Shown here: one piece after another, positions 18,550 through 28,766 of the stretch
How the letters are laid out: each line of letters starts with the position of its first letter
Position numbering within the stretch: position 1 is the first letter of the stretch
Source of the DNA: Magnetospirillum sp.
Lineage (GTDB): Bacteria; Pseudomonadota; Alphaproteobacteria; CACIAM-22H2
Assembly: GCA_027532905.1 (NCBI GenBank)
Contig: JAPZUA010000001.1
Location: 62,001-126,000, forward strand
Length of the DNA stretch: 64,000 bases
Reading direction: 5' to 3'
Made by a program: the position numbers and the translations under genes
The notes under the pieces: model-generated
The model's input: the letters and a program-made list of their open reading frames with translations, nothing else
The model's database searches: none
Told to the model about the DNA's origin: nothing

Positions 18550-18558
18550 CCCAGGGTC
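18550..18558. repeat. 9-bp copy of the tRNA-Phe 3' end (candidate attachment site)
   Basis: CCCAGGGTC here matches 19979-19987 within the 3' part of the tRNA-Phe gene, in direct orientation. It marks the left edge of the AT-rich segment, as expected for an old integration at a tRNA gene. Nine bases is short, so chance is possible. Confidence 0.4.
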
Positions 18559-18731
18559 TAGACTAGAGAAATGTATCAGATTTCACAACAAATTCAGCAT
18601 CTTTCAGTACCTGTTAAACGGCCGTTGGCATTCGACGCTAGTACGCTTGTCTATGCTGTGTCGAGAATATCCAAAGTTTTGCCGCCAGGATTCTAGCGAA
18701 TTGCGTGATCGAGCTTATTTGATAGGAAAAA

Positions 18732-19565
18732 TCATATTTTTGTACTGTCGGGGTTTCCACCCAGCCTTAAGTAATTCTCGTAAAGTCGATCCGATTGCTC
18801 GCTCAAGTCTTTGAATAAAGCAGAAAGCTCTATTGCAGAATCGCGAAGTTCTGCGCTTAATTCATCTAATTCTTGAGACATAGTCATACATAGCGTCGCG
18901 CCGTGGCCGATCAATAGGGAGTTTGTTGATGCTATTTGCCTTATTTGACCGGCAGTCGGCCGATCAGAATCAACGAGTTTAACAGCGCCGGAATCGGCAA
19001 AGTTACGGGCAGCCTCCATTGCCATTTTCTGCTGTTCCAGCATAGCAATGAACAATGTCAACTGAATCGCGACAGTAGGAGCTTTGCTTTGCCATTCTGC
19101 GCGCATCTGAGGATCGATCCATCGTTGGGGTAAAAAAACATTGCCGCCATACTTGATAGCCTGCCTGATATCATTATTTTTGATTGCCTGAGTTAGTGAG
19201 CGCGCACTGATTATACTCGCGTTAACAGAAATCAAAAAAAATCTAGCATATGCAGTCAATTGCTTCTTGGCTTCAACTTTGCGATCGACTTCCTGTTTTT
19301 CAAGTTGCCTCTCAACAGCTCGTACTGCGGCGTAAGCCGCAATCAATCCGCCTATTAACCCAAGGCTGCCACCAAAAACATTTCCCCAAAAACCTAGCCA
19401 AGCGTCGGGTTCATAGTTCCTTCCGTCCCCAAGCACGCGCAAGGCAATCATGTTTATCGCTACCGAAATTGAGACAACAATTAGAAACAATCCTAACCCA
19501 GCTTGCAGTAGGCCAACCGCTACTCGTTTCCAAATACTAATTTTTGAGCCTCCTGCCATAAACAT
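18732..19565 (-). CDS. Unknown two-helix membrane protein in an AT-rich island
   Basis: 277 aa, family not recognised. Two strong membrane segments near the N-terminus (about residues 12-38 and 54-78) are followed by a charged, probably coiled-coil stretch (RAVERQLEKQEVDRKVEAKK) and a mostly helical cytoplasmic domain to the end. Codon usage is clearly more AT-rich than every neighbour (many AAT, ATA, TTT, AAA codons), which points to recent transfer. It stands alone between fliG and tRNA-Phe. The start is uncertain between ATG 19565 and an ATG two codons later. Single small membrane proteins in tRNA-linked islands are sometimes defence or immunity genes, but nothing in the sequence shows that here. 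Confidence 0.75.
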   Translation of the reverse strand: MFMAGGSKISIWKRVAVGLLQAGLGLFLIVVSISVAINMIALRVLGDGRNYEPDAWLGFWGNVFGGSLGLIGGLIAAYAAVRAVERQLEKQEVDRKVEAKKQLTAYARFFLISVNASIISARSLTQAIKNNDIRQAIKYGGNVFLPQRWIDPQMRAEWQSKAPTVAIQLTLFIAMLEQQKMAMEAARNFADSGAVKLVDSDRPTAGQIRQIASTNSLLIGHGATLCMTMSQELDELSAELRDSAIELSALFKDLSEQSDRLYENYLRLGGNPDSTKI

Positions 19566-19973
19566 ACCCTTAAGTTTTTTGAGCGCCTGCCAAGCCGCTA
19601 ACGCGAAGACGCAATGCGCGTCATTCTCCGAGTACCTCGCATTATTCTACCTTAGGCAAAGCCATTCAAGTCCTCCAGTGCCCCATAGCGATTCGCATCA
19701 AAGACGTTGCTATCTAACAGCTCCAGCTTTTGCCGGTTGTCGGCCTCTCTCTCGGTGCGAGCAGGAGAGGGCCGCGCTTCGCGGTGCCGTTTGTGCAAGA
19801 CTCAGCTTCGCTTCGCGCGGGTCGCGCGCTACACGGCCGGGGCGGCGCAAAAAATCATGGCGGGCTCGGCCGCTTGGCCGACGCGCAGAAACTGTCTCAC
19901 CTTGAGGCCTCGCCCGAAAAGTCGGACAAAACAGAGGCGCAAGCTATTGATTTGATTAAGGCCAAGTCGCGAA
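19566..19973. other. Gene-free region between the island gene and tRNA-Phe
   Basis: 408 bp. The AT-rich composition fades by about 19620 and the rest is GC-rich with short inverted CGCGCTTCGCGG-like stretches. Open frames in it are short, lack ribosome sites and some run through the tRNA. No real gene is seen. Confidence 0.6.
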
Positions 19974-20049
19974 TGGTGCCCAGGGTCGGAATCGAACCAA
20001 CGACACTGCAATTTTCAATCGCATGCTCTACCAACTGAGCTACCTGGGC
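19974..20049 (-). tRNA. tRNA-Phe (GAA)
   Basis: 76 nt including an encoded CCA. Acceptor GCCCAGG/CCTGGGC, D-arm GCTC/GAGC, anticodon stem TGCGA/TTGCA around TTGAAAA giving anticodon GAA, T-arm GTTGG/CCGAC with loop TTCGATT, and discriminator A all fit. It lies downstream of the yacG cluster, a position I know to be common in alphaproteobacteria. Its 3' end faces the AT-rich island. Confidence 0.97.
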
Positions 20050-20098
20050 ACCGGGTAATGCGACAGACCCGCGCTTATAGAAGGGCAACGCCGCCCTG

Positions 20099-20773
20099 TC
20101 AATGCTTGGCCTTGACCCCTTTTTTCGGGGAATTCAACCGTTTTTCCAGCTGCTTAGCCTCGATTTGCGCCGCTTCGAGGAGTTCGCATTTTGTGGCCGC
20201 TTCGAGCTTGTCGAAGCGGGTGCCGACCAAGGCGCCGTGCAGCGCATAGAGCAGGATCGTCGAAACGTCCGGCATGCGCCGCTTGATCTGGACATAGGCT
20301 TTGACCGCCCCGACGCGCTTTAGGTCGGCGGGCGTATGGATGCCGATTTCGGCAAGCCAAGCACCCGTTTTAGGCCCGAGATTGAGCAAGCCTGCCGCTT
20401 TGCGCGGGCTCGCTTTGGCTGAGGGCGGCTTGCGGGCAGCGGCCGCCCGAAACGCCGCATCGGCGGCTGCGCGCGCCCAGGGGCGCATCTCGGCGCGGTC
20501 TTCCATCGCCGATTCGGGCGGCTGGAAATAGCTCATCGCGTGGCGCTTGCCGCGCGCTTCGTAGGTGAAAGGCGGCAACCCTTCGGCTTCGAACCGCGGA
20601 CGGGTCTCGGCATCGACCTTCAGATACAGCACCTCGTCGGCGATGAGTGCGAACATGCAGCCCTGCACATAGAGCCCCCAGCCGCCGAACATGCGCCGGG
20701 CCGCGACGGCGCCGAGGTCGCCGAGCAATTCGATGCAGTGTTCGACGAAATCCGGCAGTGCGGGCGTGCTCAT
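20099..20773 (-). CDS. TfoX-like protein (N- and C-terminal TfoX domains)
   Basis: 224 aa from ATG 20773, which overlaps the yacG stop (ATGA). The N-terminal TfoX domain (about 10-105) contains RRMFGGWGLYVQGCMFALI and YEARGKRHAMSYFQPP. An Ala/Pro/Lys linker leads to the C-terminal domain (about 135-205) with LLNLGPKTGAWLAEIGI, a helix-hairpin-helix-like fold. The Lys-rich tail ends KKGVKAKH. TfoX/Sxy regulates competence in gammaproteobacteria; in alphaproteobacteria the role is not established, so no regulatory function is assigned. Confidence 0.85.
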   Translation of the reverse strand: MSTPALPDFVEHCIELLGDLGAVAARRMFGGWGLYVQGCMFALIADEVLYLKVDAETRPRFEAEGLPPFTYEARGKRHAMSYFQPPESAMEDRAEMRPWARAAADAAFRAAAARKPPSAKASPRKAAGLLNLGPKTGAWLAEIGIHTPADLKRVGAVKAYVQIKRRMPDVSTILLYALHGALVGTRFDKLEAATKCELLEAAQIEAKQLEKRLNSPKKGVKAKH

Positions 20774-20967
20774 GGCCCGTCGGGTGCTTCGGGTCCGTCC
20801 GGCCCTTCGTCGGTCGGGATGCGGTAGCCGCCGTCGAGCCAGCGGCGCAGATCTTCGTCTTTGCAGCGCTTCGAGCAGAAGGGGGCAAGAGTTGCAAGCG
20901 GCGGCCGCGCGCAGATCGGGCATTTGGCCTTGCGCGGCTTGCGCTTGAGTTCGACGATTTGCGACAT
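20770..20967 (-). CDS. yacG: DNA gyrase inhibitor YacG
   Basis: 65-aa zinc protein. The two Cys pairs are CPIC near residue 15 and FCSKRCKDEDLRRWLDG downstream, the standard YacG zinc site and following helix. In E. coli YacG binds GyrB and inhibits gyrase. The ATG at 20967 (MSQIVELKRKPRKAKC) is preferred over an upstream start that would add 18 non-conserved residues overlapping the RNase gene. It overlaps tfoX by 4 bp. Confidence 0.92.
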   Translation of the reverse strand: MSQIVELKRKPRKAKCPICARPPLATLAPFCSKRCKDEDLRRWLDGGYRIPTDEGPDGPEAPDGP

Positions 20968-20989
20968 CGCCCCGCCCCCGCCCTTTTTC

Positions 20990-22096
20990 TCAATCCACCA
21001 AGCCGCCGCGTGCCCGCGCACGCGTCATTTCGACAATACCGCCGGGCGTGAAACCCAGCACGTCCACGCGCCGCCGATCGGATTGCGTGGCGTGCTTGGC
21101 GGCCTCGAGCGTGCGCGTGCGCTCGCCGGGTTTGGCCATGCGCAGGAAATCGACCGCGACGAGCCCGCCCAGATCGCGCAGCCGCAACTGCCGCCCGATC
21201 TCGCGCGCTGCGGCGAGATTGACCTCGAGCGGCGATTGGCGCGAATTGCCTTGGTTCACGTCGATCGCCACAAGCGCTGCCGTCGGCTCGATCGCGAGCC
21301 ACGCCCCGCCGGCAAGATCGACGCGTGTAGCCTCGGCGGAAGCGAGAATGTCGCCGATACCGTAGCGCTCGAACAATTTGGGATCGGCCACGCGCGCCAC
21401 GAACCCGGCAACGTCGGCGAAAAGCTCGGCAAGACCCTCGCGCGCGGCGCGCAAGGCTTCGGGCGTGTCGCAAAAAATGGCGGGCGTATCTTGCGGGGCA
21501 AGCGTGCGCAGCAATGCTGCGAACGGATCGTCGGCCAGCAGCATGCGCGGTTGCGAGCCAAGCTCGCCTGCGAGGGTGGCGGCCGTCGCGCGCAGTTTGG
21601 CAAGTTCGGCTTCGACGCGCTCGGCGGCGACGTAAGCCGCCGCGAGGCGCAGATTGAGGCCTTCGCCTTCCTGCACCAAGCGCGCGGCCATCTCGCCCAG
21701 CGCTTCGCGCTTGGGCCCGACGAGGCGCTTGGAGATCGCTCCCCCCTTGCCGCCCGGTGTGAGCACGCAGAAACGGCCGGCGAGGGCGAGATTGCGCGAG
21801 GCCTTGGCAAGTTTATCGCCAAAGGGCGGCTCGACGATCTGGATGCGCAGCAAAGCCCCCTGTTCGGGTGCGCGGCCCGGCACGTCCATCAATGCGCGCG
21901 CGCCGCCCTCGAGATCGAGGATGGCGCCGAGCTGCGGCACCAACCGCGCCACACGCGCCACATGGATGGTGCCGACGGCCAAGCGCCGGTCGAACGGCTC
22001 GCTCGCCACGTCGCGCAACGCACCCTGCACGAGGGCGACAGCGCGATAGGCGTGTTCACGGGTTTCGACGAAGATTTCGTCTGTGGGCGCTCTCAT
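20990..22096 (-). CDS. rng: Ribonuclease E/G family protein
   Basis: 368 aa, shorter than E. coli RNase G (489 aa) and much shorter than RNase E. The conserved catalytic core is clear: VAIDVNQGNSRQSP and RQLRLRDLGGLVAVDFLRM supply the metal-binding aspartates. The N-terminal S1-like region is weakly conserved (ALLRIQIVEPPFGDKLAK). The C-terminal zinc-link cysteines of RNase E (TRxCxxC) are absent; the end reads GIVEMTRARARGG. Endoribonuclease for 5'-monophosphorylated RNA is the family role. Its ATG overlaps the maf stop by 4 bp. Confidence 0.88.
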   Translation of the reverse strand: MRAPTDEIFVETREHAYRAVALVQGALRDVASEPFDRRLAVGTIHVARVARLVPQLGAILDLEGGARALMDVPGRAPEQGALLRIQIVEPPFGDKLAKASRNLALAGRFCVLTPGGKGGAISKRLVGPKREALGEMAARLVQEGEGLNLRLAAAYVAAERVEAELAKLRATAATLAGELGSQPRMLLADDPFAALLRTLAPQDTPAIFCDTPEALRAAREGLAELFADVAGFVARVADPKLFERYGIGDILASAEATRVDLAGGAWLAIEPTAALVAIDVNQGNSRQSPLEVNLAAAREIGRQLRLRDLGGLVAVDFLRMAKPGERTRTLEAAKHATQSDRRRVDVLGFTPGGIVEMTRARARGGLVD

Positions 22097-22665
22097 AATA
22101 GGGCGCGTCCTTTGAGCATTTGCGCCGTCTCGAAAAGATCGAGCCCGACGACGTTGGTGTAGGAGCCCGACAGAAACCGCACGAACGCGGCGGCCGAGCC
22201 TTGGATCGCGTAGCCGCCGGCTTTGCCGTCCCACTCGCCGCTTGCGAGATACGCGTCGATCTCCGTCTGAGTCAGGCGCTTGAAGGCGAGCGTGGTGGCC
22301 GACAGGCGCAGCGCCGGTTTGGCACCGGGAAGGATCAGGCAAATGCCGCCGAACACAAAATGGCGACGGCCGGAAAGAAGGGCCAGGCACGAAGCGGCCT
22401 GCGCTTGGGTTTCGGCCTTGGGCAGAATGCGCCGGCCGACGGCAACGACAGTGTCGGCGGCAAGTACGGCCGCATCGGGATGGTTCGCCGCAACGGCAGC
22501 GGCCTTGGCAGCGGCAAGGCGCGTTGCCAGCACGCGCGGGCTTTCGCCCTTGCGCGGTGTTTCGTCGATATCGGCCGGCGCAACGGCGAAAGGCACAACG
22601 CCGATCTGCGCCAGCAAAGCCAGACGGCGCGGGCTTGCCGACGCAAGGACGAGCGGCGGCGCCAA
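22093..22665 (-). CDS. maf: Maf-like nucleoside triphosphate pyrophosphatase
   Basis: 190 aa. Maf proteins hydrolyse non-canonical or excess nucleoside triphosphates to monophosphates. The N-terminal LASASPRRLALLAQIGV, the middle AADTVVAVGRRILPKAETQAQA, and the C-terminal GKAGGYAIQGSAAAFV with SYTNVVGLDLFET are the family signatures. It follows infA by 7 bp. Confidence 0.94.
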   Translation of the reverse strand: MAPPLVLASASPRRLALLAQIGVVPFAVAPADIDETPRKGESPRVLATRLAAAKAAAVAANHPDAAVLAADTVVAVGRRILPKAETQAQAASCLALLSGRRHFVFGGICLILPGAKPALRLSATTLAFKRLTQTEIDAYLASGEWDGKAGGYAIQGSAAAFVRFLSGSYTNVVGLDLFETAQMLKGRALL

Positions 22666-22672
22666 GTGGCTC

Positions 22673-22891
22673 CTACTTGAAGCGGAACGTGATCCGACCC
22701 TTGGTCAGATCGTAGGGCGTCATCTCGACATTGACGCGGTCGCCGGCGAGCACGCGGATGCGGTTCTTGCGCATCTTGCCCGACGTGTGCGCCAGAACCT
22801 CGTGGTTGTTGTCGAGTTTCACGCGAAACATCGCATTGGGCAGCAGCTCCTGCACAACGCCCGAAAATTCGATAAGTCCTTCTTTTGCCAT
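22673..22891 (-). CDS. infA: Translation initiation factor IF-1
   Basis: 72 aa, the normal length, a single S1/OB-fold that binds the ribosomal A site during initiation. [39 protein letters not shown] and the final KGRITFRFK are nearly identical to known IF-1. The frame extends upstream, but ATG 22891 follows GGAGG and gives the standard start. First gene of the infA-maf-RNase-yacG run. Confidence 0.98.
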   Translation of the reverse strand: MAKEGLIEFSGVVQELLPNAMFRVKLDNNHEVLAHTSGKMRKNRIRVLAGDRVNVEMTPYDLTKGRITFRFK

Positions 22892-22999
22892 AGGCCTCCG
22901 TCGGAACGATCCGCTGGGCGCGCGAGGCACGCGAAAAACGCGCGCTGGCACGCCAAAAGTCGCGGGAAATTGGCGCTTTAAGGGGCCGGGGTCAAGCCC

Positions 23000-23473
23000 T
23001 TATCCGTCGGGCGCGTCGGCATCCTCGCGCGCGAGGTCCGGAAAACGCCGCAGGATGCGGGTTTTGAGCTGGTCGCGCAGCTGCCGATAGCCCTCCATCC
23101 GCGCCTCGCGGCTGCCCTCTTCGATCAGCGCCGGGTCGAAAGTGGGCCAATATTCGACGTCGCAGGCCATGATGCGCGTGAGTTCGAGGGCTTTGTGGTG
23201 CGCCTCGGGGCTCAAGGTCACGATCATGTCGAACGAGCTGTCGACGAGCTCGTCGAAGGTCTTGGCCTTGTGGCGGTGGATGTCGATGCCGATCTCGTCG
23301 AGGGCGGCGATCACGAACGGATCGACGGGCTCGCGCTTGACGCCGGCCGAGTCGACATAGACGCGCGTACCCAGCAGCCGCTTGGCCAGCCCCTCGGCCA
23401 TGGGCGAACGCACGGCGTTCAGCGTGCAGCAGAACAGCAGGCTTCCGATTTTCGGCGTCGGGGGAGCCGACAT
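23000..23473 (-). CDS. Low-molecular-weight protein tyrosine phosphatase / ArsC-like
   Basis: 157 aa. The phosphatase P-loop is C16-TLNAV-R22-S, fitting CX5R with an adjacent Ser, inside LLFCCTLNAVRSPMAEG. A DP-type general acid (WPTFDPALIE) lies near residue 113. The fold is shared by tyrosine phosphatases and thioredoxin-type arsenate reductases; the extra redox cysteines of ArsC are not evident, so phosphatase is more likely. It sits between infA and the UPF0262 gene, a conserved alphaproteobacterial order. Confidence 0.85.
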   Translation of the reverse strand: MSAPPTPKIGSLLFCCTLNAVRSPMAEGLAKRLLGTRVYVDSAGVKREPVDPFVIAALDEIGIDIHRHKAKTFDELVDSSFDMIVTLSPEAHHKALELTRIMACDVEYWPTFDPALIEEGSREARMEGYRQLRDQLKTRILRRFPDLAREDADAPDG

Positions 23474-23480
23474 CGGCCCG

Positions 23481-23966
23481 TCACGCGCGAATGTGCAGCA
23501 CGCAGATCAGCGTGAACAGCCGCCGCGCGGTGTTGAGATCGAGCACGATCTTGCCTTCCAGCCGCTCGCGCAGCAGTTCGGATCCTTCGTTGTGCACCGC
23601 GCGCCGGCCCATATCGAGGGCCTCGATCTGGGTCGGCGACAGGCGCTTGATCGCGTCGTAGTAGCTTTCGCAGACCGTGAAATAGTCTTTGATCACGCTG
23701 CGGAACGGCGTCAACGCCAGCACGATCTTTTCGACCGCATCGCCCTGCTCGGCGCGCACGTCGAAGGCCAAGCGCTGCTCTTCGATCGAGAGTTTGAGGT
23801 GGTAGGGCCCGGCCTCGACGCCGAGGAGCTCGAAGCGGTTGTCCTCGAGCAGGTCGAAGATCGCGACCGTGCGCTCGTGCTCGATGTCGGCATTGCGCCT
23901 TACGCGCAATTGCTCGTCGAGATCGATCTTGGAAATGCGGTTGCGGCGGTCGGAAGAGCCATCCAT
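23481..23966 (-). CDS. UPF0262 family protein
   Basis: 161 aa of unknown function. RISKIDLDEQLRVRRNADIEHER, cited in part, TPFRSVIKDYFTVCESYYDAI and RRAVHNEGSELLRERL are features of the UPF0262 family, which is restricted to alphaproteobacteria. No membrane segment or signal peptide. It is 2 bp after hisD and 7 bp before the phosphatase gene, so it belongs to the hisG-hisD transcription unit. Confidence 0.88.
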   Translation of the reverse strand: MDGSSDRRNRISKIDLDEQLRVRRNADIEHERTVAIFDLLEDNRFELLGVEAGPYHLKLSIEEQRLAFDVRAEQGDAVEKIVLALTPFRSVIKDYFTVCESYYDAIKRLSPTQIEALDMGRRAVHNEGSELLRERLEGKIVLDLNTARRLFTLICVLHIRA

Positions 23967-23968
23967 CC

Positions 23969-25270
23969 CTACCCCCTCTTTGCAGCGGCGCGAAGTGCGA
24001 TCGATGCCGCGTGGCTTGCCAGCCCCTCGGCTTCGGCAAGGGCCGTGCCGGCGGGGGCGAGGCGGCGCAAGCCCGCCGCATCGGCGCCCATCAAGGTCGT
24101 GCGCTTGACGAACGCATCCACACCCAAGCCCGACGAGAAGCGCGCCGCGCGCGAGGTCGGCAGCACATGGTTGGGGCCGGCGAGATAGTCGCCCAACGCC
24201 TCGGGCGCAAAACGCCCCAAGAAAATCGCACCGACATGGCGCACGCGGGCGGCCAAACGCTCAGGGGCGGCCACGGCAAGCTGCAGATGCTCCGGTGCGA
24301 GCCGGTCGATCAGCGCAACGCTGTCGTCGAGCTTGCCGACGCGGATCGTCGCCCCGTGCTTGCGCCACGAGGCGGCGGCGATCTTGCGGCGCGGATGCGT
24401 CTTGAGCTCGTTGAGCACTGCCGCATTCACGGCCGCGATGAAGCGGGCATCGTCGGAAATCAGGATCGACTGGGCCGCTTCATCGTGTTCGGCCTGGGCC
24501 AGAAGATCGACCGCGATCCAGCGCGGGTCGTTTTTGCCGTCGGCAACGACGACAACTTCGGAAGGCCCCGCGATTAGATCGATGCCGACCGTGCCGAAGA
24601 CGAGGCGCTTGGCGGCGGCGACATAGGCATTGCCGGGGCCGGTGATCTTGTCGACCGCCGCGATCGTCTTGGTGCCGTAGGCAAGGGCGGCCACGGCCTG
24701 CGCCCCGCCGACCCGGTAGATTTCGTCCACGCCCGCGATTTTGCACGCGGCGAGAACAAGCGGATTGAGCTTGCCGTCAGGCGTGGGGACGACGACGACC
24801 AGCCGCGGTACGCCCGCCACCTTCGCCGGAACGGCATTCATCAGCACCGACGACGGGTACGCCGCCTGCCCGCCCGGCACATAGAGCCCGACCGCGTCGA
24901 TCGGCGTCCAGCGCCAGCCGAGCAGCAGGCCTGCTTTGTCTTTCCACACCGCATCGGTCGGATGCTGTTTGGCGTGGTAGGCGGCAATGCGGCTTGCGGC
25001 AAGCTCGAGCGCCTTAACGGTCGCAGGCGCGCAAGCTTTGAGGGCGGCCGAAATTTCGGCGGGGCGCACGCGCAGATCGGCGGCTTTGATCGCCATGCGG
25101 TCAAAGCGGTTCGTGTATTCGACAAGGGCCGCATCGCCGCGCTTTTTCACGTCGGCCACGATCTTGGCCGCGATCGCGTCGGCCGATTGCGAATGCGCGT
25201 CGCGCGAGGCCAGCAGGCGCTTGAACTTCGCGTCGAAGCCGGGCGTGGTTGCGTCGAGATCAAGCGGCAC
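23969..25270 (-). CDS. hisD: Histidinol dehydrogenase
   Basis: 433-aa zinc enzyme catalysing the last two steps of histidine synthesis, L-histidinol to L-histidine with two NAD. Hallmarks are [71 protein letters not shown] and the catalytic RLAPEHLQL. Overlaps the end of hisG by 11 bp, indicating coupled translation. Confidence 0.97.
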   Translation of the reverse strand: MPLDLDATTPGFDAKFKRLLASRDAHSQSADAIAAKIVADVKKRGDAALVEYTNRFDRMAIKAADLRVRPAEISAALKACAPATVKALELAASRIAAYHAKQHPTDAVWKDKAGLLLGWRWTPIDAVGLYVPGGQAAYPSSVLMNAVPAKVAGVPRLVVVVPTPDGKLNPLVLAACKIAGVDEIYRVGGAQAVAALAYGTKTIAAVDKITGPGNAYVAAAKRLVFGTVGIDLIAGPSEVVVVADGKNDPRWIAVDLLAQAEHDEAAQSILISDDARFIAAVNAAVLNELKTHPRRKIAAASWRKHGATIRVGKLDDSVALIDRLAPEHLQLAVAAPERLAARVRHVGAIFLGRFAPEALGDYLAGPNHVLPTSRAARFSSGLGVDAFVKRTTLMGADAAGLRRLAPAGTALAEAEGLASHAASIALRAAAKRG

Positions 25271-25922
25271 GGGTCGCCTCCGCGATGCGGTCGATCAGCG
25301 GCTGCACGTCGCCGTGGCGCGTTTTGAGCGCAGCCCGGTTCACGATCAGCTTCGTGGTGACGTCGGCGATGTGCTCGACCTCGACGAGGCCGTTGGCTTT
25401 GAGCGTGGCGCCCGACGACACGAGATCGACGATGCGGCGCGCAAGCCCCAAGGCCGGGGCGAGTTCGATCGCCCCGTTCATCTTGATGCATTCGGCCTGC
25501 ACGCCGCGACGCGCGAAATATTTGCGCGTGACGTTCGGATATTTCGTGGCGACGCGCACATGGCTCCATTTGCGCGGATCGTCGCGGCCCGCAAGATCGG
25601 CAGGCTCGGCCACCGACAAGCGGCATTTGCCGATGCCCAGATCGAGCGGTGCATAGATCTCCGAATAGTCGAATTCGACGATCACGTCGTTGCCCGCAAC
25701 GCCGAGATGCGCGGCCCCGAACGCGACGAGGGTAGCGACGTCGAAGGCGCGCGCGCGCACGATGTCGAGATGCGGGTCGTTGGTCTGGAAGCGCAGCAGG
25801 CGCGTGTCGGGATTGTCGAACTCGGGCTCGGGCCGGATGCCGGCGGCATAAAGCAGCGGCATCACTTCTTTGAGGATGCGTCCGTTCGACAGGGCAAGAA
25901 TGAGTTTGTCGTTGGCTGGCAC
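25260..25922 (-). CDS. hisG: ATP phosphoribosyltransferase, short form
   Basis: 220 aa from a GTG start ([19 protein letters not shown]); an upstream extension would run into the DUF2948 gene. First enzyme of histidine biosynthesis, joining ATP and PRPP. Motifs include [44 protein letters not shown] and [19 protein letters not shown]. The C-terminal regulatory domain of long HisG is absent, so activity should need HisZ, which is not in this window. Confidence 0.94.
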   Translation of the reverse strand: MPANDKLILALSNGRILKEVMPLLYAAGIRPEPEFDNPDTRLLRFQTNDPHLDIVRARAFDVATLVAFGAAHLGVAGNDVIVEFDYSEIYAPLDLGIGKCRLSVAEPADLAGRDDPRKWSHVRVATKYPNVTRKYFARRGVQAECIKMNGAIELAPALGLARRIVDLVSSGATLKANGLVEVEHIADVTTKLIVNRAALKTRHGDVQPLIDRIAEATRAA

Positions 25923-25980
25923 GGGCAGAAGAACTCCGATCGAGGCGTAAACGCAAATGCGCGCACGAGGGCGCGTCGTT

Positions 25981-26456
25981 TTACCCGACCGGATGTCGCG
26001 GGCGCCACTGGGTCGGCCACGGATCGCCGATATCCTGCATGAGGCACGCGATGTGCGGCCCTTCGAGGCGGATCGCCGCGTCGCCCGCAAACACCATGAC
26101 GATGGCACCCGGATGCGCTTCGATCGTCAGCAGTTCGAGCACGCGCCCGCGCTCGCGCTGGTCGAGGCCGCGGCGACGCACATTGTCGATGCCGGCGAAA
26201 TGCACGCCGCAATTGACGCGCTCGTAGGAATTGCACGGCGCAAACGCCGGATCGACAGGCTCGGGCTCGGGCTCGACCTCCCAGGTATCCTGGCAGTTTT
26301 CCCAGCGAAAGCGGTTGGCCACGAGCACGAATTCGCGCTGGCCCGCGTCGAACTTCATGTCGCCGATCGGGATCAGCGCATCCTGCAGGCAAGCAGCGAT
26401 GATGCGGAAATCTTCCGCGTCCGTCGCCTTCAAGCGCAGGCCCTGGGCGGCGGCTG

Positions 26457-26460
<4 letters not shown>
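25981..26460 (-). CDS. DUF2948 family protein
   Basis: 159-aa soluble protein of unknown function. [36 protein letters not shown] and [19 protein letters not shown] match my knowledge of DUF2948, a family found beside hisG/hisD and murA in alphaproteobacteria. Its start overlaps the murA stop by 4 bp. No catalytic motif seen. Confidence 0.83.
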
Positions 26461-27752
<1,292 letters not shown>

Positions 27753-27836
27753 CCTCCCTTACCCCGGTCGGACGGCAAAATCCAGAAGAGACAAAGGAAT
27801 AGGCCGGGCACCAAGCCGTGTGCTATCGCCGCCCCC

Positions 27837-28766
27837 ATGTGGATCGGTATTGCTGCGGGGCTGGGTGCCGGGGCCATGTGGGGCTTGAGCTTTATCGCCC
27901 CCCTGGCGGTCGCCCCCTATACGGCCTTCGACGTGACGGCGGGGCGCTACGTCGTTTACGGCCTCGCGTCGGCGGCCATTCTGCTGGCCGCCCGCCGCGA
28001 TGTGCTGCGGACCTTTTCGCGCAACGATTGGCGCACGGCCCTGTGGCTCGGGCTGCTCGGCTACGTGGTCTATTACCTGCTCGTGGCCTTCGCGGTCCAA
28101 TTGGCGGGCGCCGCCCTGCCCGCTTTGGTCGTCGGCTGCCTGCCGATCCTGCTTGCGATCTATGCCAATTTCCGCGCGCCGGCGATCGCGTGGCGCGCAC
28201 TACTGGCACCGCTTGCCGCGATCGCGGCGGGCTTGGCGCTCGTCAATCTCGAAGCGGCGTTGCAAGCGCCCACGATCGACAGCCGATTGGCGCTGGCGGC
28301 GGGCCTCGCACTTGCAATGGGCGCCACGCTCGTGTGGATGTGGTACGCGATCGTCAATGCAGATGCGCTGAAGCGCCTGCCGAGGATGGATGCCGTCGCG
28401 TGGGCAGGCTTGACCGGGCTCGGCGCCGGTGCCGGCATGGTGCTGCTCGGGCTGCCGGGCGTTGCGATGGGTCTGTCGAAAATCCCCGAGCTTGGGCTGC
28501 TGCGCGCCGAAGCGATTCCGCTGATCGTGTGGTCGCTCGCAACAGGGCTGCTCAGTTCATGGTTCGCGACGTATCTGTGGTCGCTTGCCGCCCAGCGCCT
28601 GCCCTTGGCGCTGTCCGCGCAATTGATCGTCTCCGAAACGCTGTTCGCATTGCTGTTCGGCTTCATCCATGCCGAACGTTTTCCGAGTGCCTTCGAGGGG
28701 GCGGGTGCAATCCTGCTCGTCGCGGGCGTGATGCTCGGTACCTACCGCTTCTATCGCGTGCGCTAG
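27837..28766 (+). CDS. DMT-superfamily transporter (EamA)
   Basis: 309-aa inner-membrane protein with ten predicted helices in two five-helix repeats, the EamA/RhaT arrangement for metabolite export. The start MWIGIAAGLGAGAMWGLSF is chosen because earlier codons are antisense to murA; no clear ribosome site precedes it, so the start is less certain. The second repeat ends with LIVSETLFALLFGFIHAERFP. Divergent from murA; its stop shares CTAG with the stop of the convergent DUF924 gene. Confidence 0.85.
   Translation: MWIGIAAGLGAGAMWGLSFIAPLAVAPYTAFDVTAGRYVVYGLASAAILLAARRDVLRTFSRNDWRTALWLGLLGYVVYYLLVAFAVQLAGAALPALVVGCLPILLAIYANFRAPAIAWRALLAPLAAIAAGLALVNLEAALQAPTIDSRLALAAGLALAMGATLVWMWYAIVNADALKRLPRMDAVAWAGLTGLGAGAGMVLLGLPGVAMGLSKIPELGLLRAEAIPLIVWSLATGLLSSWFATYLWSLAAQRLPLALSAQLIVSETLFALLFGFIHAERFPSAFEGAGAILLVAGVMLGTYRFYRVR

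Larger units (their letters stand above)
18348..18731. other. Gene-free junction between fliG and the AT-rich island
   Basis: 384 bp without a gene. The half next to fliG is GC-rich and holds its candidate promoter. At about 18558 composition switches abruptly to AT-rich sequence that continues to about 19600. The switch coincides with CCCAGGGTC at 18550-18558, a copy of the tRNA-Phe end. Confidence 0.7.

Noticed and set aside
18550-19987. Intact integrative element
   Set aside because: No integrase, relaxase or transposase gene is present and the end repeat is only 9 bp, so only a remnant or small island can be claimed.
19897-20088. 63-aa frame running through tRNA-Phe
   Set aside because: The peptide is a translation of the tRNA sequence, a familiar artefact.
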